50,421 nt of DNA, from positions 1-50,421 of the forward strand of contig CAYRTD010000012.1 of the NCBI GenBank assembly GCA_964426915.1. The letters run 5' to 3'. This DNA is from CAYRTD01 sp964426915 (GTDB lineage: Bacteria > Bacteroidota > Bacteroidia > Bacteroidales > GCA-2748055). The notes under the pieces are model-generated. The model was not told where the DNA came from. It ran no database searches and saw only the letters and a program-made list of their open reading frames with translations. Made by a program: the position numbers and the translations under genes. Positions 43,291 through 50,421 of the stretch are shown here, piece after piece (within the stretch, counting starts at the first letter, position 1; the number at the start of each line of letters is the position of its first letter).

Positions 43291-43399
43291 TACCGATAAG
43301 CCAAAGCGAAGCTAATGTTCGGGATCAGTTCGACTAAATGATTTTGAAAATCAAAATCATGGTCTCACTGAGTATATCGGACATTATGGACAGACACTA
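43291..43399. repeat. Mosaic repeat, copy D
   Basis: AAGCGAAGCTAATGTTCGGG (shared with copies E and I) joins directly to GATCAGTTCGACTAAATG, the ATGATTTTGA-AAA-TCAAAATCAT hairpin and TCTCACTGAG, then CATTATGGACAGACACTA, ending 14 bases before the katG stop. The rest of the 352-base gap between katG and the CrtA-like gene (43062-43413) holds no gene. Confidence 0.85.
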
Positions 43400-43413
43400 T
43401 TTAACGGCAAACC

Positions 43414-45651
43414 TCACTTCAAATCAAACCTGTCAAGATTCATCACTTTATTCCAGGCCTTCACAAAATCCTTCACAAATTTTTCCTGTGAATCCTCAGA
43501 TCCGTAAACCTCAGCAAGGGCACGTAGCTCTGAATTTGAACCAAAGATCAAATCCACCCTGGTGCCGGTCCACTTTGGTTCCTTTGTTTTACGGTCCTGA
43601 CCTTCAAAAACTTCTTCATCCTTTGAAGTTGCCTTCCATGTTGTACCCAGATCGAGCAGATTCAGGAAGAAATCGTTGGTAAGGCTTTCCGGCCGTTCCG
43701 TGAAAACTCCGTGTTTGGATCCATCCCAATTCGTGTTAAGAACCCGCATTCCTCCTATGAGAACAGTCATCTCCGGGGGTGTTAATGAGAGCAATTGGGC
43801 TTTGTCAATCAGCATCTCTTCTGTTGATAACTTGTATCTGACATTTACATAATTGCGGAAGCCATCTGAAAAAGGTTCGAGAGCTGCGAAGGAAACCACA
43901 TCAGTTTTTTCCTGGGAAGCATCGTTACGACCCGGGGTAAATGGGACCGTAATTTCTTGTCCTGCATTCTTTGCGGCTTTTTCTATTCCTGCACATCCGG
44001 CGAGAACGATCAGGTCGGCCAGTGAAATTTTCTTTTTACCGGATTGGGCATCATTAAACTCTTTTTGTATACCTTCAAGTGCCTCCAGTGCTTTAGCAAG
44101 CTGATCCGGGTTGTTCACTTCCCAATCCTTTTGCGGTTCAAGACGTATATGTGCTCCATTTGCACCGCCTCTCTTATCGGAGCCCCTGAAGGTGGATGCG
44201 GAAGCCCAGGCTGTTGATACCAGCTCTGAAACAGAAAGTCCCGAGTTTAGAATTTTATCCTTCAGTTCAGATATGTCCTGATTGTCGATCAATTCGTAAT
44301 CAACTTCAGGTATTGGATCCTGCCAGAGGAGTTCTTCAGAAGGCACTTCAGGACCCAGATAAAGGGAGCGGGGGCCCATATCACGGTGGGTCAGCTTAAA
44401 CCAGGCACGTGCGAAGGCATCTGCAAATTCATCCGGATTCTCATAGAAGCGTCTTGAAATGCGTTCATAATCCGGGTCCATACGCAGAGACAGATCGGTG
44501 GTAAGCATCATAGGAGCATGCTTTTTATTGGGATCATGTGCATCAGGTACTGTATCCGCACCTGCATCAGCTTTGGGTTTCCACTGGTAAGCACCAGCCG
44601 GACTCTTGGTAAGTTCCCAATCATACTCAAACAGGTTCTCGAAGTAGTTATTGCTCCATTGTGTGGGTGTCTTTGTCCATGCTCCCTCAATACCACTGGT
44701 AATGGTATGGGTACTATGCCCCTCACCGTGAGTGTTTTTCCATCCCATTCCCTGTTCTGCAATACTTGCCGCAGCGGGTTCCGGGCCAACATATTTGCCG
44801 GGATCTGCGGCACCATGGCATTTACCAAACGTGTGTCCTCCAGCAATGAGCGCCACAGTTTCTTCGTCATTCATTGCCATACGGGCAAAGGTCTCACGAA
44901 TATCGGTTGCTGCTGCGACAGGATCCGGTTTTCCGTTAGGACCCTCAGGATTTACATAGATCAAGCCCATCTGTACAGCGGCAAGTGGATTCTCCAGATC
45001 GCGATCGCCTGAGTACCGCTGGTCATCGAGCCACTTACCCTCCGATCCCCAGTAGATGTCCTTCTCCGATTCCCAGACATCTTCACGTCCGCCTGCAAAA
45101 CCAAAGAGTTTGAATCCCATCGATTCGAGTGCACAGTTACCGGCAAGGATCATCAGGTCGGCCCAGGAAATTTTCTTTCCGTATTTCTTTTTGACCGGCC
45201 AGAGCAGTAGTCTTGCCTTATCAAGATTTGCATTATCGGGCCAACTGTTCAGGGGTTCAAAACGTTGGCCACCCGAGCCTCCGCCCCCACGACCATCATT
45301 AACCCGGTATGTTCCTGCACTGTGCCAGGCCATGCGGATAAAAAATGGTCCGTAATGACCGTAATCGGCCGGCCACCAGTCCTGTGAAGTGGTCATTAGT
45401 TCAAATAGATCTTTTTTCACTGCCTCCAGATCGAGTTTTTTGAACTCTTCTGCATAGTTAAACTCTTCTCCCATCGGATCAGACAGGGAGGAGTGCTGAC
45501 GCAGGATATCCAGATTCAACTTGTTAGGCCACCATTCACGGTTTGAGGTACCTCCGCCGGCCCCGTGCTTTGGGCTTGTATCTCCCATTGGGGGTTTACT
45601 CTTTACATTCGTATCCCATACGGATGCGTCTGTTCTTTTTTTCTTTTTCAT
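43414..45651 (-). CDS. katG: Catalase-peroxidase
   Basis: 745 aa. A bifunctional haem enzyme that removes hydrogen peroxide. Distal site R106, W109, H110 in RMAWHSAGTYR; proximal His273 in GGHTFGKCHG; Trp109, Tyr232 and Met258 occupy the positions of the covalent Trp-Tyr-Met adduct needed for catalase activity. The second, non-haem copy of the peroxidase fold occupies the C-terminal half. No signal peptide, so cytoplasmic. Transcribed alone; the CrtA-like gene follows 352 bases later, past repeat D. Confidence 0.97.
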   Translation of the reverse strand: MKKKKRTDASVWDTNVKSKPPMGDTSPKHGAGGGTSNREWWPNKLNLDILRQHSSLSDPMGEEFNYAEEFKKLDLEAVKKDLFELMTTSQDWWPADYGHYGPFFIRMAWHSAGTYRVNDGRGGGGSGGQRFEPLNSWPDNANLDKARLLLWPVKKKYGKKISWADLMILAGNCALESMGFKLFGFAGGREDVWESEKDIYWGSEGKWLDDQRYSGDRDLENPLAAVQMGLIYVNPEGPNGKPDPVAAATDIRETFARMAMNDEETVALIAGGHTFGKCHGAADPGKYVGPEPAAASIAEQGMGWKNTHGEGHSTHTITSGIEGAWTKTPTQWSNNYFENLFEYDWELTKSPAGAYQWKPKADAGADTVPDAHDPNKKHAPMMLTTDLSLRMDPDYERISRRFYENPDEFADAFARAWFKLTHRDMGPRSLYLGPEVPSEELLWQDPIPEVDYELIDNQDISELKDKILNSGLSVSELVSTAWASASTFRGSDKRGGANGAHIRLEPQKDWEVNNPDQLAKALEALEGIQKEFNDAQSGKKKISLADLIVLAGCAGIEKAAKNAGQEITVPFTPGRNDASQEKTDVVSFAALEPFSDGFRNYVNVRYKLSTEEMLIDKAQLLSLTPPEMTVLIGGMRVLNTNWDGSKHGVFTERPESLTNDFFLNLLDLGTTWKATSKDEEVFEGQDRKTKEPKWTGTRVDLIFGSNSELRALAEVYGSEDSQEKFVKDFVKAWNKVMNLDRFDLK

Positions 45652-45867
45652 GTATGATTGATTTTAATTAATATTTCGAATTCAACAGAAGGTATAACTG
45701 AAAAAACAGTTTAAAAGTTCAAAGGATATCTGTCATATTTCTGCTCCGGCAGTTTCTGAATTATGCGAAAGAGCACTATTCATGTAGAAATATAAAGCTG
45801 AAATATATGCAAAAATTTAAACATATGGATGTTAAGCTATCTGTAAAACCGATCATTTATAATCAGT

Positions 45868-47106
45868 TCAAATAACACAGGAATCACCCGCCAGCCATCC
45901 GGTAGAATAAGCGATCTGCAAATTATAACCTCCCGTATCCCCGTCGGCATCAATGACCTCACCGGCGAAATACAACCCCGAAATAATTTTTGATTCCATC
46001 GTTTTAGAGGAGATCTCTTTTAAACTAATGCCACCGGCAGTAATGATCGCTTCCCTGAAAGACCGGGGCCGCAGGATTGTGAACCTTAGATTTTTTAAAA
46101 GGATACGGATCGATTTACGTTCTTTTGCAGAAATTTGGTGGCATTCTTTTTCAGGATCCAGCTTCAGAGTTTCAATAAAAACAGGAATCATGGCGGAAGG
46201 TAACCAGTATTTGAAAACACTAAGGAGTTTCTTTCTGCCGTTTTCATTAAGATCCCTTAGCAAGCGGTTGTCGAGTTTTTGTTCATCAAGTGCGGGTTTT
46301 AGGTCAACGCTGAGCTCTACCATGTTGTTTTCTCTGAGTTCATCCACGGCAAGTCTGCTCAGGGTGAGTATAATGGGACCAGATAAACCAAAGTGCGTAA
46401 AGAGCATTTCTCCAAATTCCTCTGCAACTTTCTTTTCGTTCACCCACAAAACTGCCTTAACATTTTTAAGGCTTAATCCCTGAAGCTTTTGAGCGGTATC
46501 TCCTTCTGTTTCAAGCGGCACAAGAGCTGGGCGGGTATCTTCAATACTATGACCGCACTGCTGTGCTAATTCATATCCTTCCCCTGTCGATCCGGTTGCC
46601 GGGTAAGACTTTCCCCCGGTTGCAAGAATTACTTTTGCCGCCTGGATATGTTGCCCGTTTGCCTGTACACCCCTGATCTGATTGTTTTCAAGCCAAAGTT
46701 TTTCGACCCGGCAATTGTTGCGGATTTCCACACGGTTTTTCATGTTCCATTGCAAAAGAGCCTGTAAAACATCGGCCGATTTATTGCTGGCGGGAAAATA
46801 TCTGCCACCCCTTTCAAGAACGGTTTCCACTCCGTATTCTTTCAGGAGTTTTAGGATATCTTCAGCATAAAACTGAGAAAATGCATAACGCAAAAAGCGG
46901 CCATTGGGGCGGACATGTTTTATGAACTCCTCTGCACTTCTGTCGTTGGTGATGTTACACCTTCCTTTCCCCGTGATCAGGAGTTTGCGACCCGGTTGTT
47001 TCATTTTTTCCAGCACAAGCACTTTCGCTCCTTTCTCAGCTGCTCTTCCTGCTGCAGTAAGACCGGCTGGTCCGCCACCAATCACTATAAGGTCGTAAAT
47101 ATTCAT
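45868..47106 (-). CDS. HI0933/BaiN-family flavoprotein (NAD(P)/FAD-dependent oxidoreductase)
   Basis: 412 aa. N-terminal FAD Rossmann motif VIGGGPAGLTAAGRAAEKG, then the family blocks PGRKLLITGKGRCNITN and LLQWNMKNRVEIR; GGKSYPATGSTGEGYELAQ is in the middle and AGEVIDADGDTGGYNLQIA near the end closes the FAD site. One member (BaiN) acts on bile acids in Clostridium, but most have no known substrate. The name should not be read as that activity. A perfect palindrome lies 40 bases upstream of the start. Confidence 0.9.
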   Translation of the reverse strand: MNIYDLIVIGGGPAGLTAAGRAAEKGAKVLVLEKMKQPGRKLLITGKGRCNITNDRSAEEFIKHVRPNGRFLRYAFSQFYAEDILKLLKEYGVETVLERGGRYFPASNKSADVLQALLQWNMKNRVEIRNNCRVEKLWLENNQIRGVQANGQHIQAAKVILATGGKSYPATGSTGEGYELAQQCGHSIEDTRPALVPLETEGDTAQKLQGLSLKNVKAVLWVNEKKVAEEFGEMLFTHFGLSGPIILTLSRLAVDELRENNMVELSVDLKPALDEQKLDNRLLRDLNENGRKKLLSVFKYWLPSAMIPVFIETLKLDPEKECHQISAKERKSIRILLKNLRFTILRPRSFREAIITAGGISLKEISSKTMESKIISGLYFAGEVIDADGDTGGYNLQIAYSTGWLAGDSCVI

Positions 47107-47145
47107 GCTGTAAAGCTAAAAAAATGATGTAAAGGTACAATGAGA

Positions 47146-47162
47146 GAGAACACAATGTTCTC
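47146..47162. promoter_or_regulatory. Perfect palindrome, possible operator
   Basis: GAGAACA-CAA-TGTTCTC: 7-base arms around 3 bases, 40 bases upstream of the flavoprotein start. On the minus strand TACCTTTA lies just downstream of it, close to a -7 box, so the palindrome would overlap the promoter. Confidence 0.4.
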
Positions 47163-47311
47163 AGGCGTCTTATTCTGCGGTCGCATTCAGGAAATACTCC
47201 TGGGGCATTAAGAGGTTTTGAGAGTGCCCCCGCTGTATCAATGTGAAATATAAAGCTGATGAGCTTTAATGGAGAGATCAGTTTAAAGTTACCCCAATAA
47301 GTCTTAATTAA

Positions 47312-48265
47312 TTATTTCAGCGAGAGTGTAAATGAATAGTTATGCTCTTCACGGAGTTCAAAATCCATGACCGTATAGGTGTCAATATTGACCTCTCCAT
47401 TTTTTTCAATAGTCATTACTCTGATCATGGGTGTATGATTGGATTTGTCGGGAACTTTGGTTCGTTCAAGTGCGGGAATATGAAGATAGTGTACATTTTC
47501 AATTTTTTTTGAGTGGTTTACCCTGTCCATATCCATGTGAAGATCGCCGGAGATGATCATACCAAGATTAGGCTGTGAAATAACTTGATCCCTGAAGAGC
47601 AGGTTATGGATTCCTTTATCAGGCTTTTCGGGATATACACCAATCTGAGCACCGTGCACCACCAGTATTACCGGTTTGGGGGCCAGTCGCTGAATTTGTT
47701 CAAGAATCCATGTGGCACCTTCATTGTCAAAATCGCGGCCGTGATCAGGCGATGCTAAAACAAAGGCCAACTTACTGTGATTAAGAATGTAACTCGAGCT
47801 AACAATATCACTGTTCCATTTTTTGGCATAATACAGATATCTTTCTATGGTGCTTCCATGCTCTTCGTTTCCCATTATTGGATAGAAAGGAACTTCAAGA
47901 TTTTCAAGCACATCTGTGGCAGCTTCGTACTGGATCTCGGTCCCTTTATGGGCAATGTCGCCAACACCTATTACAAGATCCACAGCTTGTGTTTGGTTAA
48001 ATCTGTTAATTTGTTTCACAGCCGCATCCATATACGGAAATTCAGCCAATGGTTTTGGTTCTGCATCACCCAAAAATGCTATCCGTAGAAGTATGGAATC
48101 ATTATGAGAATGTAAACCGGTAAGTGAAAATTCTGATACTTCTGATTGATCGGTTTTTGTGGCATTGACCTTGTTGCCTGAATCATTGGTTTTATCTGTG
48201 TAGGTTCTGCAGCCTGCCAATAATAATGTAAGGAAGACGATTGCAATTCTCAGGGTTGAAATCAT
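47312..48265 (-). CDS. Metallophosphoesterase-like lipoprotein with altered metal motifs
   Basis: 317 aa. Clear lipoprotein signal (LLLAGC, Cys19), so anchored facing the periplasm or cell surface. The calcineurin-like order of motifs is visible: D67-A-E69 (usually D-x-H), GVGDIA with D103, GNEE at 132-135 (usually GNH-D/E), LVVHGAQ with H204, and GDLH at 240-243 (usually GHxH). Three of the usual metal or catalytic His positions are replaced by acidic residues. It could be a variant phosphodiesterase or a binding protein. It lies just downstream of the BNR protein gene on the same strand (48-base gap). Confidence 0.8.
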   Translation of the reverse strand: MISTLRIAIVFLTLLLAGCRTYTDKTNDSGNKVNATKTDQSEVSEFSLTGLHSHNDSILLRIAFLGDAEPKPLAEFPYMDAAVKQINRFNQTQAVDLVIGVGDIAHKGTEIQYEAATDVLENLEVPFYPIMGNEEHGSTIERYLYYAKKWNSDIVSSSYILNHSKLAFVLASPDHGRDFDNEGATWILEQIQRLAPKPVILVVHGAQIGVYPEKPDKGIHNLLFRDQVISQPNLGMIISGDLHMDMDRVNHSKKIENVHYLHIPALERTKVPDKSNHTPMIRVMTIEKNGEVNIDTYTVMDFELREEHNYSFTLSLK

Positions 48266-48313
48266 TGGGATAATTTTTTCAGAGATTTATGATATGATGT
48301 TAATTGAACAATT

Positions 48314-50065
48314 TCATTCATTATCGAGGCTTAGAGGAATATATTTGTTAAAGCCCGAACCCCCTTTGCTTCCTGCATCATAAATGATCCCGTATAGGGG
48401 AGAATTAGGCTGGCGGTAAAGAATATTTCCCCTTAACCATGAACCATCAATGTTCCGGACAATCCTCCGGGCATTCGGTGTGTGGCTGAAATCCTCGATT
48501 ATGGCAAGGTAAATGTCCCTGTCTTCTTCAGAGATGAAAGATAGAATGATCTTGTCTCCCCATGCCACCACATCTGCTCCTGCCTGTTCTGAGTCAACGG
48601 CATTGGTTATTACAGGTCTGTCTGATACTCTTAAAGGTTCCGACCAGGAATTGTCGGAGTTTCTGGAGCTTAAATAAAGAAATCCGTCCGATTGCCGAAA
48701 AACAGCCACTGTGGTTTTCTTACCGGGTAAATAAATCAGGGGAAGAATTGCTATGTTCTCGCTTTCGGTTGTCCCCAGATTATCAGCAATCTGTTGCGGC
48801 CGGGTGAATGAATTATCAGGTAATATTTGCCGGTGCCATCCTTTACCGTCCATGCTTTTGTATACAATATCTACAGTTCCATCAGGAAGGTCAATGAGTG
48901 AAGGATTGGTAAAGGCCATGGATTGATCATGGCTAAGGTATGTTGCTTTGCTCCATTTGCCCCTGGGTTCCAGAATGCTGAATTTCAACTGATCACCGGC
49001 ACCAAACGCAGCAATAAGACTGCCATCGGGACGAAGGGCAATATCTGCCGTTTGAGTGGGAGGTTTTTTGTGGGGGGTAATGAGGTGGCTATCCACAATC
49101 CACCGGTCTTTGTTTCCATCATGGTCGGAAGTGGCAAAGGCATGATAATATACACCTTCTGATATTTGATGAACGATGTGGATGGTCCCATCTTCGGACA
49201 TAACTGAACCAACACCTTCTAGATCAGCGATTTGCGGGCGGTTTTCTGCATCGGCTTCCAGCCATGACTGACCGCCATCGGTGGATTTCACCATCATGAA
49301 AACAGGGTCGGTTTCAGTAGGTTCCATAATAAAGTACAGCTCGGCTATGCTGTTTTCATAAGGACCGATTCGGGCGGGTGTTTCCACAAAAGTTCCCCCG
49401 AGGTGTCTTTTGGGTACATTTACCGAAAATTCGGGAACAGGGCCTGCAAGCGGACGCCCCAGGTGATCGACCATCTGTAAAGAAAAACGATCACCGTCTC
49501 TTACCAGCTGGGGTCCGTCTGCCCATCTGCGCACTACTAAGGCGAATTCCCATTCTGTTGAGGCACCTGTTGGCGGTTCAGGATACCAGCCGGGAGTGGT
49601 GTAAGCAAGGCTGATGCCTGCACCCGGATTTGCAGGCTTTTCAGATACTGCGATCAGGTCATCGGCTTCTTCACCCAGGAAAAATGCTTCACAACTTACT
49701 ATACTAACAGGTGGTGAGGCGGATGATTCATAGGGGAATTCCTGGGCTTCTATGTAGGTCCACGGCTGGTTGTTCCATCGGTATCGAAGACTGTATATAC
49801 GTCGATAAAATGAGCTGTCACTCTCTACTTCGAAACGTATACGAAAGGGGGAATCGACTCTTTGTGCAGGGGCCTCGTTCAGGGCAGATGCCCACCCCCG
49901 ATCTTCATCAAGATCAATATTAAAATTAGAGCGCACACGAAAAGCGGTAACCCTGTCAGTGGAATAAAAAGAGTCGTTTTCTGTTAATTGGGCATTCAGC
50001 TGCGGTGACAGAAATGCATCTGCCATAAGCAGGAAGCTGATCAGAAATGGAAATACTGGTTTCAT
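48314..50065 (-). CDS. Secreted BNR-repeat (sialidase-fold-like) protein of unknown function
   Basis: 583 aa. Signal peptide (1-25, ending LNAQ). The N-terminal 230 residues are an uncharacterised beta-rich domain; from about 235 onward a propeller-like series includes one good Asp-box (STDGGQSW) and several weaker repeats (SEDGTIHIVHQ, RPDGSLIAAFG, LPDGTVDIVYK). No sialidase catalytic Arg triad or FRIP motif was found, so enzymatic activity should not be assumed. Probably in an operon with the phosphoesterase-like lipoprotein. Confidence 0.7.
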   Translation of the reverse strand: MKPVFPFLISFLLMADAFLSPQLNAQLTENDSFYSTDRVTAFRVRSNFNIDLDEDRGWASALNEAPAQRVDSPFRIRFEVESDSSFYRRIYSLRYRWNNQPWTYIEAQEFPYESSASPPVSIVSCEAFFLGEEADDLIAVSEKPANPGAGISLAYTTPGWYPEPPTGASTEWEFALVVRRWADGPQLVRDGDRFSLQMVDHLGRPLAGPVPEFSVNVPKRHLGGTFVETPARIGPYENSIAELYFIMEPTETDPVFMMVKSTDGGQSWLEADAENRPQIADLEGVGSVMSEDGTIHIVHQISEGVYYHAFATSDHDGNKDRWIVDSHLITPHKKPPTQTADIALRPDGSLIAAFGAGDQLKFSILEPRGKWSKATYLSHDQSMAFTNPSLIDLPDGTVDIVYKSMDGKGWHRQILPDNSFTRPQQIADNLGTTESENIAILPLIYLPGKKTTVAVFRQSDGFLYLSSRNSDNSWSEPLRVSDRPVITNAVDSEQAGADVVAWGDKIILSFISEEDRDIYLAIIEDFSHTPNARRIVRNIDGSWLRGNILYRQPNSPLYGIIYDAGSKGGSGFNKYIPLSLDNE

Positions 50066-50152
50066 TTTTAAATCCGTATTTTAAAGTTGTTATGACAAAA
50101 TAGTCTGCATTTTTTCTAAAGTGTTTTATTTAAAAGGTTTATTAAATACATA

Positions 50153-50182
50153 AATGCTGAATGAAAAAAACCATTCAGCATT
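50153..50182. terminator. Hairpin, possible terminator
   Basis: AATGCTGAATG (50153-50163) and CATTCAGCATT (50172-50182): a perfect 11-base stem with loop AAAAAAAC. It lies between the possible gene end at the right edge and the BNR gene start; no T-run follows on either strand. The rest of 50066-50270 shows no gene. Confidence 0.45.
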
Positions 50183-50270
50183 CAGGAATAACAAACTTAG
50201 TGTTTTCTTAATACATTCATTTATTCATTTAAGACTTTATGCAATAATTTTCCGTGCTCTATGGCTTAAG

Positions 50271-50420
50271 CTACTCTAATAATGCAAGAGGAGAAAGCCC
50301 ACATTTAATATCTCTGAACGCTATAAATCCATTTTTACCCCAAATTGTAAACGCATATTGTAGTACTCTCCCTGCATAAGTCTTGATGAAATCCCCTGAT
50401 AGTAATACAAAGGCTGGTTT
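50271..50420 (-). CDS. Possible C-terminal end of an unidentified gene (partial)
   Basis: An open frame of 49 codons enters from the right edge and stops at TAG (complement of 50271-50273). The peptide includes LLSGDFIKTYAGRVLQYAF and ends CGLSPLALLE. I do not recognise it, and a frame of this length can arise by chance; codon use is not unlike that of its neighbours. The hairpin at 50153-50182 would be a suitable 3' end. Confidence 0.3.
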   Translation of the reverse strand, partial: KPAFVLLSGDFIKTYAGRVLQYAFTIWGKNGFIAFRDIKCGLSPLALLE

Positions 50421-50421
50421 A

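Noticed and set aside
45868..47106. Bile-acid oxidoreductase activity for the BaiN-like protein
   Set aside because: The family is broad and the local genes show no bile-acid context.
48314..50065. Sialidase
   Set aside because: Only one good Asp-box is visible, and the catalytic Arg triad and FRIP motif were not found; only the fold-level description is kept.

Overview
The window looks like a chromosomal segment of a Bacteroidota bacterium, probably a Bacteroidales/Marinilabiliales-type marine or sediment anaerobe or facultative anaerobe. The grounds are: several promoters of the Bacteroidota form (TTTG about 19 bases before TAnnTTTG); an ECF sigma factor paired with a membrane protein that joins a carboxypeptidase-like domain to a TonB C-terminus; an ATP synthase cluster with a long AtpB; the DUF177-rpmF-plsX-fabH block; and an argG-linked GNAT acetyltransferase. 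The DNA is AT-rich by eye. No rRNA, tRNA, CRISPR array, prophage or transposase was seen.

Layout. 1-5.1 kb (+): repeat, ECF sigma/anti-sigma-like pair, a Tat-exported aldo/keto reductase with two four-Cys clusters, and an uncharacterised exported protein. 5.1-12.8 kb (-): a tightly packed arginine/proline operon argR-GNAT-argG-proC-argE-argH-proB-proA, with several 1-4 base overlaps. It starts at a promoter overlapped by an ArgR-like inverted repeat and faces carB (+). 16.5-22.8 kb (-): bactofilin, AtpZ-like, a small membrane protein, atpB, atpE, [repeat], atpF, atpH, atpA, atpG; the beta and epsilon genes are elsewhere. 23-25.7 kb (-): DUF177, rpmF, plsX, fabH behind a near-perfect Bacteroidota promoter. 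25.8-30.8 kb: lone receiver protein (-), MacB-like ABC ATPase and permease (+), class IV aminotransferase (+). 31-35.8 kb: GH3 glycosidase (+), rsgA (-), exodeoxyribonuclease III (+), ProX-type deacylase (+). 35.9-37.8 kb (-): sugar dehydrogenase and cytochrome c. 38-41.5 kb (-): three-subunit NADH-linked [FeFe] hydrogenase with two Rex-like sites bracketing its promoter. 41.8-50.1 kb: folA (+), then (-) a CrtA-like haem protein, katG, a BaiN/HI0933-type flavoprotein, a lipoprotein phosphoesterase-like protein and a secreted BNR-repeat protein. A possible gene end lies at the right edge.

The most unusual layer is non-coding. A family of mosaic, hairpin-rich repeats with inverted ends (GTCTGTCAATA... 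and ...TATTGACAGAC-like) recurs at least eight times, mostly within a few bases of stop codons. One copy sits inside the atp operon, one supplies the C-terminal codons of exodeoxyribonuclease III, one abuts the TTG start of the sigma gene, and a pair in opposite orientation flanks the GH3 gene. A separate G-rich heptamer tandem repeat lies between folA and the CrtA-like gene.

The hydrogenase is also notable. Its NuoF-like subunit is only the flavin/NADH core, without the extra iron-sulfur domains of bifurcating enzymes, and the Rex-like sites would tie its expression to the NADH/NAD+ ratio.
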